From assembly GCA_028691405.1 (NCBI GenBank), contig JAQUZI010000005.1:1-22304 (forward strand): DNA of 22,304 bases, given 5' to 3'. Position numbers and translations under genes: made by a program. Below the pieces are notes generated by a model that saw only the letters and a list, made by a program, of their open reading frames with translations, ran no database searches and had not been told where the DNA came from. Within the stretch, counting starts at the first letter, position 1. The number at the start of each line of letters is the position of its first letter. Shown piece after piece: positions 1-8,462 of the stretch. The DNA is from Minisyncoccota bacterium (GTDB lineage Bacteria > Patescibacteriota > Minisyncoccia > UBA6257 > JAKLIH01).

Positions 1-1031
1 CCAATATTTCTTTTAAAACCATTGTATCTATTTAAAATTTCAGAACTATTTAAAGCATAATCGTAAATTTTAACTTCATCTAAATAGCCAGCAAAAGAAC
101 GAAGAAGAATATCATTAAAATATCCAAATTTTAAATTACCAGTTGTATTTATTAAACCCGAGACATCCCCTGATTGACCAACTAATTCCCCATTTGCATA
201 AAGCTTAACAACTGAACCATCATATGTCCCAACTAAGTGATATCACATACCAGGTGCAATAAAATTTAAATCTGCACCTGATACAGTTACAGGTGTGCTA
301 TCAATTTCAAATTGAATTGTTGGATAAGTATCAATTATACCAAAAAAATTATTCTCTCCTTTTGACATAAACACATGGTCATCAGCAGGAACAAAATCTC
401 AAATTCAAGCCTCTCAACTAGTTTGACTTTCCATTTTACTATCTAAAGTTGGTAATGTTGGGAATGTAACTGTCCCGGCGGTATCAAATGTTACACTTTC
501 AAATCTTAAACAATTATTAGACAAACACTCTCCTTTTGATTCTTCAACTGGAGTTGGATTTATGCAAGATGTACCAAGGCATGAAATAGTTCCTTGTCTT
601 TTACTATCACCACCATCATCAACAATATATGAGCTACTAGATGGAACACCATCAAAAGATCAATAATATATATATTCTTCGTCAAGAAATGTTTTCTTTT
701 CTTGATTAGTAAAACTAGTTGGATTATCTGTTTCGTAATTTAAGAAAGTATAACTTAAGTGTCTTCCTTGTTCAGCAAAATGACCATCTGTAGAATAGTT
801 ATCTACCATTTTATTTTTAGCTAAGAAATAGGCTAGATTACGATCGTTATTTTCTTTTTGTTTTTTCAATACTTGATAAGCATAATTTTTGTCTTTGTAG
901 TCTGAAAATTTATTAGTAATAAATGCTAAATTAATAATAAAAGCGGTTAAGAAAAAAATAGCAAGAGCAATACTGAGTATAAGCTCAACTAAAGATTGAG
1001 ATTTTCTTTTATTAGAAAATTTTCAGACCAT
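1..1031 (-). CDS. LamG-domain minor prepilin (partial, 3' end outside window)
   Basis: Probable minor pilin or adhesin displayed by the type IV pilus. The start at 1031 gives MVWKFSNKRKSQSLVELIL, a short basic leader followed by a pilin-like hydrophobic helix (about residues 13-40) with the Glu typical of prepilins. A linker with four cysteines precedes a concanavalin A-like/LamG domain: YYWSFDG at about residue 122, SWEAWIWDF, then GMWYHLVGTYDGSVVKLYANG and an LDEVKIYDYAL end motif. At least 343 residues are visible and the reading frame runs off the window edge. Six in-frame TGA codons must be read as Trp; those in YYWSFD, EAW and WYHLVGTYDG sit on the usual LamG tryptophans. The gene is last in view of the pilus operon, 55 bp after the Cys-rich prepilin. 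LamG domains commonly bind carbohydrate or protein ligands, so a role in surface recognition is inferred. Confidence 0.85.
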
Positions 1032-1053
1032 AAATTCATTTTAATATACATAC

Positions 1054-1082
1054 ATTTTACAATGTTTTTTGATAAAAAACAA
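1054..1082 (-). promoter_or_regulatory. possible weak promoter before the LamG prepilin
   Basis: On the minus strand, TTGTTT (1077-1082) and TAAAAT (1054-1059) are separated by 17 bp. The -10 is good and the -35 poor. The spacer contains a small inverted repeat (TGTTTTTT-3 nt-AAAAAACA, 1063-1081). It may be an internal promoter or simply AT-rich spacer. Confidence 0.3.
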
Positions 1083-1086
1083 GTGT

Positions 1087-1815
1087 TTAATTACATGAAC
1101 AAGTATTGTTACCAAGATCGGTAAAGCTATAACATATATCAACAATCTCTCCTTCAAAAGCACATATATTGTTATAAATTACACCATTGATACACCCAAC
1201 AACAGCAAGACATAAATCAGACGTTTCGGCCTCTTGTTTAATATATATATTTGGTTTACAAGAGTATTGAGTTTTGCTTGTATTTATAAAAATATTTTTT
1301 TCATAATCAGTATATTTTGATTTAACATCTATTTCAAACAACTCACTACACACCAGGCCATCATCATCACATAAATATTCCATACCACCAACATTAGAAT
1401 TAGGATCAACTTGTAAATCATAATTAATGTCAGCACAAAATCTTAATTCTAAATTTTCACCTAAATCAAAATTAGAAAAATAGACATTATTAGGTAAATA
1501 AAAAGTTTCTAGTATTTGCTTACTACTAGCTGTTTTTTTAAACGAATAATAAAATGATTGATTATCCGTATCCCGCTCAAAGCCTATACCATAATAGGTT
1601 TGATTCCCTTCAGATATACCCGGAATACCATAAACAACGTTATAGTCCTGGACTTTTTGAAAAAATTGAACAATATCTTTACCCGTATTAGCTACGGCTG
1701 TTTTACTAGCTGTATCAATTAAAAAATCAATACTAAAAAATCCAATAATTCCCAATAAAACAATAACAATTGACATCTCAATTAGAGTAAAAGCTGATTT
1801 TTGTTTTTTTAACAT
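1087..1815 (-). CDS. cysteine-rich type IV minor prepilin
   Basis: Minor pilin or pseudopilin, 242 aa. The N-terminus MLKKQKSAFTLIEMSIVIVL is a class III prepilin signal: basic leader, cleavage expected before the FTLIE segment (Ala instead of the usual Gly at -1), Glu at +5, and a hydrophobic helix to about residue 30. The remainder has no recognised fold. All ten cysteines lie in the C-terminal half (from LRFCAD onward, ending NTCSCN), which suggests disulfide bonding outside the membrane. It has no Trp and no TGA, so it reads the same in either code. It follows pilC by 28 bp and precedes the LamG prepilin, so the two are probably built into the pilus as minor subunits. The leader Ala is slightly unusual for PilD-type cleavage, where Gly is the rule. 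Confidence 0.88.
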   Translation of the reverse strand: MLKKQKSAFTLIEMSIVIVLLGIIGFFSIDFLIDTASKTAVANTGKDIVQFFQKVQDYNVVYGIPGISEGNQTYYGIGFERDTDNQSFYYSFKKTASSKQILETFYLPNNVYFSNFDLGENLELRFCADINYDLQVDPNSNVGGMEYLCDDDGLVCSELFEIDVKSKYTDYEKNIFINTSKTQYSCKPNIYIKQEAETSDLCLAVVGCINGVIYNNICAFEGEIVDICYSFTDLGNNTCSCN

Positions 1816-1843
1816 ATATATTTTTTAACAATTTGTTAAATTT

Positions 1844-3052
1844 TTAGAAATTACCTAACATTTGATACATAGGTAAAATAACAGCAATAGCTACACCACC
1901 GATTACACCACCCATTAAGATAAGCATTATTGGTTCAATTAATGCAACTAATGATTTTAATGCCGCTTCAATTTCTTTTTCATAAAAATCAGATAAGGTA
2001 AATAGAATCTCATCAATATGTCCAGCTTTTTCACCAATAGCCAATAAATTACTTAAATATTTAGGAAATGATTTCTCTTGACGAAAAGCTTCGCCAATAG
2101 TTAAACCCTGAGTTAAGTAAGTAGCAACATTTGATAGTGAAATTCTAAATGTTTCTTCACCAACAGCCTCACTTGAAATTTTTAAACTTTCAATTAATGG
2201 CATACCAGCTTTAATTAAACTAGATAGAGTAGATGTCAAACGTTGTAATGCCATTTTATTTAAGAAGTTTCTAATTGGTGGAAGTTTTCTAACCATAACA
2301 TTAAATTGTTTTTTCCCGGCTTTGGTTTTAAAAAAATATAAATAAAATATAAGGGGAAAAATAAACATACCGGATATAACCATCGTCATATTCGCATTAA
2401 AGAAATTACTAATGTCAAATAATAATTTAGTAAATGCAGGTAATTTTAATCCAGCTTGAGTAAAAGATGCCCCCATTTTAGGAAAAAGAAATATCATTAA
2501 AAATACCATTAAAACAGACATCATGACAACTAAAATAATTGGGTAGGTCAAAGCTGAAATAACCTTACCACGCAATTCTTTATCTTTTTCTAAATTAACA
2601 GATATTTTTTCTAAAGTTGTTTGTAATGTACCAGACTTTTCACCGGCTTTAATTAAATTAATAGTAACATAAGAAAAAGTTTTTTCGTTTTGTTCAAACG
2701 TAAGATAAAAAGGGTTGCCTTTCTCTAAATTAGATCTTGATTGAAGCAAAAATGTTTTAACTGGGCCTTTTTCATAATCTTGCATTAAAACATCAACCGC
2801 TTTTAAAATATCAGTACCAACTTTTAACATTAAACCTAAGTATTTGAATAAAAAAATCTGATCTGTTAAACTAATTCCCTTTTGAAATAATACTATATTC
2901 TTAGAGTTTGATTTAGTATTAACAGGAACAACTTTAATTGGTTTTAATCTTTGATTACTTAAATATTTCAAAACGTCTTCAAGGGCTGGCATATCAACGT
3001 CCCCTTCAACATAAATATTTCTTTGATCAAATGCGGTATAATGAAAAAGCAT
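1844..3052 (-). CDS. pilC: type IV pilus inner-membrane platform protein PilC (GspF family)
   Basis: Polytopic platform protein that couples the assembly ATPase to pilin insertion. At 402 aa it has the normal family length. It shows two GspF repeats: residues about 60-190 (ISLTDQIFLFKYLGLMLKVG through LIKAGEKSG) and about 260-390 (ALQRLTSTLSSLIKAGMPLI through LLAIGEKAGHIDEIL), each ending in the family GE-K-G motif. Hydrophobic segments follow each repeat (about 168-190, 220-240 and 370-395). It lacks Trp, so it contains no TGA. It lies 15 bp after pilB. A paralogous general secretion F protein is the alternative, but the adjacent pilin and PilB favour a pilus system. Confidence 0.95.
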   Translation of the reverse strand: MLFHYTAFDQRNIYVEGDVDMPALEDVLKYLSNQRLKPIKVVPVNTKSNSKNIVLFQKGISLTDQIFLFKYLGLMLKVGTDILKAVDVLMQDYEKGPVKTFLLQSRSNLEKGNPFYLTFEQNEKTFSYVTINLIKAGEKSGTLQTTLEKISVNLEKDKELRGKVISALTYPIILVVMMSVLMVFLMIFLFPKMGASFTQAGLKLPAFTKLLFDISNFFNANMTMVISGMFIFPLIFYLYFFKTKAGKKQFNVMVRKLPPIRNFLNKMALQRLTSTLSSLIKAGMPLIESLKISSEAVGEETFRISLSNVATYLTQGLTIGEAFRQEKSFPKYLSNLLAIGEKAGHIDEILFTLSDFYEKEIEAALKSLVALIEPIMLILMGGVIGGVAIAVILPMYQMLGNF

Positions 3053-3067
3053 AAATGTATTTTAAAT

Positions 3068-4774
3068 TTATTCTTTAACAACTCTGAAAACTTCTTCAAT
3101 GGTTGTTAATCCAGTTTGAGCTTTGCGCATGCCATCTTCAAATAACGAAACCATACCTTCTTTGCCAGCTAATTCGCGTAAACCATCTAATGAAAAACTT
3201 TTAGATTGCATATAATTCCTCATCTCTTCTGATACATTAAAAACCTCATAGATAGCTACACGACCTTTATACCCAGTATTATTACATATTTTACATCCAC
3301 TACCACGGTATAGTTCTGATGGTATAACATAATCTTTCTTTTTAAAAGGTGAATTTTTGTATTGTCTTTCAATTGATTTTCTAGTTTCTTCTGCTAATTT
3401 ATAACTTTCAATGCAATTTCGGCATACTTTTCTAACCAAACGTTGAGCAATAACAGCGTTAATAGTTGCGGCAGCAAGAAATGGTTGAACACCTAAATCA
3501 AGCAAACGAGGGACAGCTGTTGTGGCATCATTGGTATGCAAAGTAGATAAGACTAAATGGCCAGTTAATGCAGCGTTAACTGCGATACCAGCGGTTTCAG
3601 AGTCACGAATTTCACCGACCATGATGATATTAGGATCTTGACGCAAGATAGAACGTAACCCATTAGCAAAACCTAAACCCGCTTTAGGATTAACTTGAAC
3701 CTGGTTAACATAACGAAGTTCATACTCGATAGGATCTTCAACTGTAACGATATTAACTTCTGGTCGATTTAATTTATTTAAAACAGAATACAAAGTAGTA
3801 GTTTTACCAGAACCAGTAGGACCAGTAACTAAGATCATGCCATAACTACGTTTAATATTTTCATTTATAATTCTAGCGGTATCACTTTCCATACCCAACT
3901 CTTCGAAGCTTAAAGGCTTAGTTGATCCAAGCAAAAGACGCATATTAATCTTTTCACCATAAAATGTTGGTAATATAGAAACACGCATATCAAATGAGTC
4001 ATCTCCTTTGTGGTATTTAAAACGTCCGTCTTGTGCTCGGTTATGTTCATCAATCTGAAGCCCAGCTAAAATCTTAACGCGAGCAACCAATGCATTATGA
4101 ACTTCTTTTGGTAAACGTGTAATTTCACGTAAAATACCATCAACTCTAAAACGAATAAGAATTGCTTCTTCTAATCTTTCAATGTGAATATCAGAAGCAT
4201 TAAGTGAATAAGCATAAATAATAATTGTATCAAATAAAGAAACTATTGGCATGTCAGAAGCAGCCTCAGCTAAATCCATATCATCGGCAATAGAAATTTT
4301 ACGCAATGTTTCTTCAATAATATTAGAAAAATTCTCAGTTAGCTGTTTACGATACAAGGCAAATGCGCTTTTTAAATCATCGTCTGTTGTTAAAAAGACT
4401 TTAGCTTGAAGCCCAGTATAGCGTTGAATAAAATTAATTGATTCTAAGTCAGTCGGATCAACAACAGCCAAATAGATATAGTCGTCTTTTTTATCAAAAA
4501 TAATAGCATTATGAGCACGAGCAATATCTTCAGGAACTAAATTTAAAATACTAAAATCAATATCTTTGCTAGAAACTTTAACACGAGGTGTATTAAAAAA
4601 TTTAGATAGCAAATCAACTAAATAATCTTTGGTAATAACACCTTTGGATATTAAAAGGTCGCTAACACTCTGGCCAGTACGCTTTGATAGTTCTAAAGCT
4701 TGATTAAACTGCTCTTCTGAAACCAGTCCAGTTTTAAGTAAAAGCGGTTTTAAAATTTGCAAAGATATTTTCAT
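3068..4774 (-). CDS. pilB: type IV pilus assembly ATPase PilB (GspE family)
   Basis: Cytoplasmic hexameric ATPase that drives pilus extension. Its 568 aa match PilB/GspE. An N-terminal MshEN-type domain (about 1-140) is followed by the ATPase: the Asp/His-rich ASDIHIE segment (193-199), Walker A GPTGSGKTT (318-326), Walker B IIMVGEIRD (383-391) and a His box (STLHTND, 410-416). A CxxC pair at 451/454 and another at 494/497 form the usual zinc-binding tetracysteine. The C-terminal TTIEEVFRVV end is typical. No Trp is present, so the gene is unaffected by code choice. It starts 9 bp after the unknown membrane protein gene. The tetracysteine and the MshEN domain argue for an extension ATPase rather than the retraction ATPase PilT, which is not in this window. 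Confidence 0.96.
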   Translation of the reverse strand: MKISLQILKPLLLKTGLVSEEQFNQALELSKRTGQSVSDLLISKGVITKDYLVDLLSKFFNTPRVKVSSKDIDFSILNLVPEDIARAHNAIIFDKKDDYIYLAVVDPTDLESINFIQRYTGLQAKVFLTTDDDLKSAFALYRKQLTENFSNIIEETLRKISIADDMDLAEAASDMPIVSLFDTIIIYAYSLNASDIHIERLEEAILIRFRVDGILREITRLPKEVHNALVARVKILAGLQIDEHNRAQDGRFKYHKGDDSFDMRVSILPTFYGEKINMRLLLGSTKPLSFEELGMESDTARIINENIKRSYGMILVTGPTGSGKTTTLYSVLNKLNRPEVNIVTVEDPIEYELRYVNQVQVNPKAGLGFANGLRSILRQDPNIIMVGEIRDSETAGIAVNAALTGHLVLSTLHTNDATTAVPRLLDLGVQPFLAAATINAVIAQRLVRKVCRNCIESYKLAEETRKSIERQYKNSPFKKKDYVIPSELYRGSGCKICNNTGYKGRVAIYEVFNVSEEMRNYMQSKSFSLDGLRELAGKEGMVSLFEDGMRKAQTGLTTIEEVFRVVKE

Positions 4775-4783
4775 ATAATAAGA

Positions 4784-5464
4784 TTAAAAGATAGAAAAAT
4801 TATTGAATAATTGAGCTATAAACCAATTACTTAATAAAATATTTCTTAAAAAAGGAAAAATGTTTGTAAAGATAACAAAATAAATAGATGAAGAAATAAC
4901 CATAGCTGGAATTCATATATTTACAAATGGAACTCTTTCAAACATAATTTTTGAATTTTTAAAATATAATTTTTGTTTTACTAAATTAAATATTTGCAAT
5001 ACAAGCAAACATATTATACTAGAAATTATAAAAAAGAACAACATTGGTCATGGGTTTAATATAATGCCCAAAACGATTAAATACGGCTCTTCGTTATAGA
5101 AAAATCTTTCATTAAATTTTTTATTAGCAAAAACTAATAATTTAAAAATTAAAAACGAGAACAATAACGTAATGATTGGTGTGAATCAATAGTTGTTAAA
5201 TGAAAATTTAACAACATAATCAAGTTTTAAAAACTCTTGAGTAGCTGGGCTTTGAGATCACATTCAATAATTAACGATTGTTGCATATAAAGAACGTAAT
5301 AAGATAAAAATAACATTGATAATAATAGCGATGCGAATATATTTTACCTCTGGTATTTTTTTCTTATCAATCCATATTTTAACCAACCCTGCTAGGGTTA
5401 TAAAACCAATAACAGGGTTGGCGAAAAAGTAAACAATATTGTTTAGTGATTGCAATGTAAACAT
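4784..5464 (-). CDS. polytopic membrane protein of the pilus operon (possible degenerate A24-like protein)
   Basis: Unrecognised membrane protein of 226 aa, visible in full only when five TGA codons are read as Trp (for example YWMW, NYWF, NPWP and IWIP). It has about six hydrophobic segments. Start ATG at 5464 follows the pilin stop by 15 bp and its TAA precedes pilB by 9 bp, so it is an operon member. The C-terminal half (LGIILNPWPMLFFF, then a Lys-rich loop, then ERVPFVNIWIPAMV) recalls the LG-LG-WP...IPFGPFL pattern of A24 prepilin peptidases, but the catalytic GxGD is absent (FYNEEPY in that place). The N-terminal IDKKKIPE weakly resembles the first peptidase motif. I regard the A24 relation as speculative. 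The position between major pilin and PilB points to a role in pilin processing or assembly. Confidence 0.8.
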
Positions 5465-5479
5465 TATAATAATGCTAAA

Positions 5480-6085
5480 CTAGTGATTTGTGTAAAAATT
5501 TGTGGTTGTGCTTGGTAACACACTAAGGCTGGTACCAATTTCATAAACCTCGTCTACATCGCCACCATCATCAACTTCTTTAGCTATATAGTTAGTAGAT
5601 TCCATATTAGCATTAACTTCAAAGTTTAAAGAAGTATCACATGCAAATGTATACATAGTTGAAGGTGTTCCAGCTATACCACCATTAGATGGATCCATTG
5701 GTAATTGACCAATTGGAGCTGAACCAGTAGATGAGAAATTGGTTGGCAATCAACCAGTGCCATCAACGGCTCTAACAGTAGAGGCTGCTCAAGTTCATCC
5801 AGTAGGAGCGGCTGGATTAGCGCCAGTAGCAAAGATTGTAGCATCACCAGTACCACCAGTACATTTAGTATTAGTTGCACCATCTAAAATTGGAGTTGTA
5901 GCATCAGCTAAATAATATGATAAAGCTGAGGATAAAACTCTAAGATCAGACATTCTTTGACTATCGCGAGCACGTCTAAATAACTCTGCTGGATTCAATG
6001 CGAAAATAACAATAGCAGCTAAAATAGCTAAAATAGCAATAACGATCATCAACTCAACTAATGTAAAACCTTTCTTATTTTTCAT
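5480..6085 (-). CDS. pilA: type IV major pilin
   Basis: Main subunit of the pilus, 201 aa. The N-terminus MKNKKGFTLVELMIVIAIL is a textbook class III signal (cleavage after Gly6, Glu at +5). The helix continues into NPAELFRRARDSQRMSDL, the pattern I associate with CPR pilins. Three TGA codons must be Trp: GWTWAAST and DGTGWLPTNF, the latter in the usual DGTGW-P-N segment. The C-terminal half has four regions of small polar residues and only two cysteines. Under the standard code the gene would stop in the middle, at residue 97, producing a pilin without its globular head. It is first in the pilus operon, with a promoter about 70 bp upstream. The stop is TAG, the only one in the window. Confidence 0.95.
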
Positions 6086-6156
6086 ATATATGATTTAATA
6101 TTTTTTAAAATTAATAAATAAAAATTGTCGACTATTTTTATTTTATTTACACATAT

Positions 6157-6185
6157 AGTTTAAAAAATTTTTCAAAAAAAGTCAA
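6157..6185 (-). promoter_or_regulatory. sigma70-type promoter of the pilus operon
   Basis: On the minus strand, TTGACT (6180-6185) and TAAACT (6157-6162) are 17 bp apart, giving a leader of about 65 nt to the pilin ATG at 6085. The spacer holds TTTTTTGAAAA, also found in the greA P2 promoter. The gap 6086-6200 holds nothing else I recognise. Confidence 0.6.
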
Positions 6186-6200
6186 GCATTTTAAACATTT

Positions 6201-7289
6201 TTAGCCTAACTCTTCTTTTAATTTTTTAAACAATTCTTCACTTGTTTTTGATAATTTTTGCGGTGTGTCAATTTTAACAACTAACATTAGGTCTCCAAAA
6301 TAATTTTGGTTTAGTTTTTTAAAGCCTTTGTTCTTAATTTTGAGCACCGTATTATTTTCTATACCTTTAGGGATATCAACAACTAAATTTTTTTCATCAA
6401 TGCTTTGTATTTCTTTTTTTATACCCAAAGCCGCTTCAGCAAAATTAATATGAAGATTAAAATACAAATCATCACCTTCACGTCAAAAGCTTTTATCTTT
6501 TTTAACTAAAACTTGAATGTATAAATTGCCAGCTCTATACTTACTGCTTTTATTATTACCATACCCTTTTAACTCTAAAACATCACCATTTCTAATACCG
6601 CTAGGTATATTAATTGTCTCTTTTTTAGTTTCCTGTATATGTCCTTTCCCTCTACAATTATTACATTTTTTATCAGGAATTTTCCCTTCACCGTTACACT
6701 CTTGGCAAACTGCCTTTTCACTAACAGTCCCAAAGAAAGGTATGTTTCTTTTTCTTTCAACAAATCCTTTGCCATTACATGTTTTACAGGTATTGAGTTT
6801 AGCATCAGTCGGATAGCCTTTACCATCACATTTATCACATAAAACAGTATGTTGATATTTTATTTCTTTTTTATTACCAGTAAATGATTCTTTTAAAGAA
6901 ACTTCAACTTGAATTTCAATATCCTCATTAGGATTTGATTGTCTTGCATTTTGTCTTTGTCCAAAAGATGAATTAAAAAAAGAATCAAATATACTATCAA
7001 ACCCGGAAAAAGAAGAAAAATCAGAAGCATTGCCAAAATTAACATTGCCTCAATTAAAGTTGTTATTATCAAAACCACCTGAGCCAAACTTACGCATATT
7101 GTCGTATTGTTGTTTCTTGTCAGGGTTAGATAAAGTTTGAAAAGCTTCATTTATTTCCTTAAACTTCTTTTCATCTCCACTAGGACGATCAGGATGATAT
7201 TTAAAAGCAAGATTATGAAAAGCTTGCTTTATTTGTTCATTAGTTGCATCTTCGCTAACACCAAGAATTTTGTAATAATCTTTTGACAT
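6201..7289 (-). CDS. dnaJ: chaperone DnaJ (Hsp40)
   Basis: Co-chaperone that delivers unfolded clients to DnaK and stimulates its ATPase. The 362 aa are normal for class I DnaJ. The J domain (1-70) has HPD at 32-34. A Gly/Phe-rich region follows (GSGGFDNNNFNWGNVNFG). Then come four zinc-finger repeats CxxCxGxG (CDKCDGKG, CKTCNGKG, CQECNGEG, CNNCRGKG) and the C-terminal substrate-binding domains, starting at IPSGIRNGDVL. Two TGA codons are read as Trp: in the G/F region (NWGN) and before REGDDLYF. The gene follows the unknown membrane protein by 41 bp and probably shares its promoter, so dnaJ is separated from hrcA-grpE-dnaK by that gene. Confidence 0.96.
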
Positions 7290-7330
7290 AAAAATATATT
7301 TAAATAATTAACTTTCTGGAAATTCATTAA

Positions 7331-8350
7331 TTACATTGTTAAGCATTTTTTAACCGCTGGTTTTTCTTCAAATTTAAAGAATTTAAACCAAATTAAAATA
7401 CTCATAACAAGACTACTAAGATAATAAATTAAAATTCGAGAAATAAAATAGAAGAAACCAACAAGACTGAATATGAATCAAAGAAAAATACCGAAAACTA
7501 ACAATTTCACGCCTTGAGATGTTTTGTTGAAATAATCAACAAGAATTTGACTTAATTTGGCTTTACTATCAAATCCATTTTTAAACATAGATTGAACATT
7601 ATCAGTAATAAGTTTTTCACTTGATAAACCTAAGAACGAATATTGTTTTTGTAAATTACGTATGATTGTATTATTATTTACAAAATCGCCAACCGTATCT
7701 TCAAAAGATTTATTTAAACTTGAATTAGGCTTAAAATCCGCTCATGTATCTAATCCCATTTTAACAAAATTATCAAAATTCATATCTTTCATAGTTTGGT
7801 TGTCGATTTTAGCAAAGCTAAAAAATACAATAGCAAGTAATAAAATAATAACGGATACAAATTGGTGATGAAAACCACTTCTAAAAACAGTCTTTCAATT
7901 AAATCTTAAAAATATTTCATCTGATTTTCTGTATCTAGTCGATGTAAAATATAAATAAACATATACAAATACAAGTAAAATATAGAAATAAATATTAGTT
8001 AATGGCAATACATCAAAAAATATAATTAAAGGACAAGCAATATAGATTAAAATTCATCATTGAAGTAGATATATATTTAATTGAAACAATGTTAAAGCTA
8101 GAAAAACCATACTTAAAGAAAAGAACAATATTAACATCAATTGGCTTGAGATATTTAAATTTTTGCTAATAATAATGTTCTTTAAAATAGAGGAGAAAAG
8201 CAAAACAAAAACACAACTAGTAAAAGCTAATATATTTTGTTTTAAAAATACACCTCTAAATAACGGCTTATCGATTTTTAAACTACGCATATCGTTAAGA
8301 ACTGCATTTCCTTTATTAGTCTTAAACAATTTATTTAAAAATTTAATCAT
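7331..8350 (-). CDS. unrecognised polytopic membrane protein between dnaK and dnaJ
   Basis: I do not recognise a family. With five TGA codons read as Trp, including two in succession (LLQWWILIY), it is 339 aa. A basic cytoplasmic-looking N-terminus of about 38 residues is followed by hydrophobic segments at about 40-60, 70-95, 98-115, 117-137 and 160-180. A polar region of roughly 100 residues comes next (from KIDNQTMKD to SQGVK). The last two membrane segments are KLLVFGIFLWFIFSLVGFFY and SSLVMSILIWF, before a short charged tail. A strong promoter lies directly upstream and dnaJ follows by 41 bp. A link with envelope stress or chaperone function is suggested only by position. Reading it in the standard code would leave only the first 97 residues. 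Confidence 0.82.
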
Positions 8351-8380
8351 AAATGTATTTGTAATTTTTATTATACTTTG

Positions 8381-8409
8381 ATTGTATCAAAATATTAATT
8401 TATGGTCAA
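8381..8409 (-). promoter_or_regulatory. sigma70-type promoter for the membrane protein-dnaJ unit
   Basis: On the minus strand TTGACC (8404-8409) and TACAAT (8381-8386) are exactly 17 bp apart, each with one mismatch to consensus. The expected leader to the ATG at 8350 is about 25 nt. No CIRCE operator is present here. Confidence 0.75.
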
Positions 8410-8421
8410 TTGCTAATCTTT

Positions 8422-8462
8422 AAATCTTCGCTAAGAAAAACTTAGCGAAGATTTGTTTTTTT
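8422..8462 (+). terminator. intrinsic terminator facing the plus strand, at the dnaK 3' end
   Basis: A perfect 14-bp stem (8422-8435 with 8441-8454) encloses an AAAAA loop. The T tract (GTTTTTTT, 8455-8462) lies on the dnaK side, so the canonical terminator orientation is plus-strand, opposite to every gene here. On the minus strand the stem is followed by TTTAAAG, a poor U tract, though the hairpin could still mark or protect the dnaK mRNA 3' end. Confidence 0.7.

Noticed and set aside
5674..5883. Minus-strand Leu-rich frame within the pilin
   Set aside because: It is a frame-shifted reading of the low-complexity pilin head; the pilin itself is continuous with TGA = Trp.
6517..6842. Plus-strand open frames opposite dnaJ
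   Set aside because: They lie antisense to the zinc-finger part of dnaJ, have biased low-complexity composition and match no family; they are shadows.
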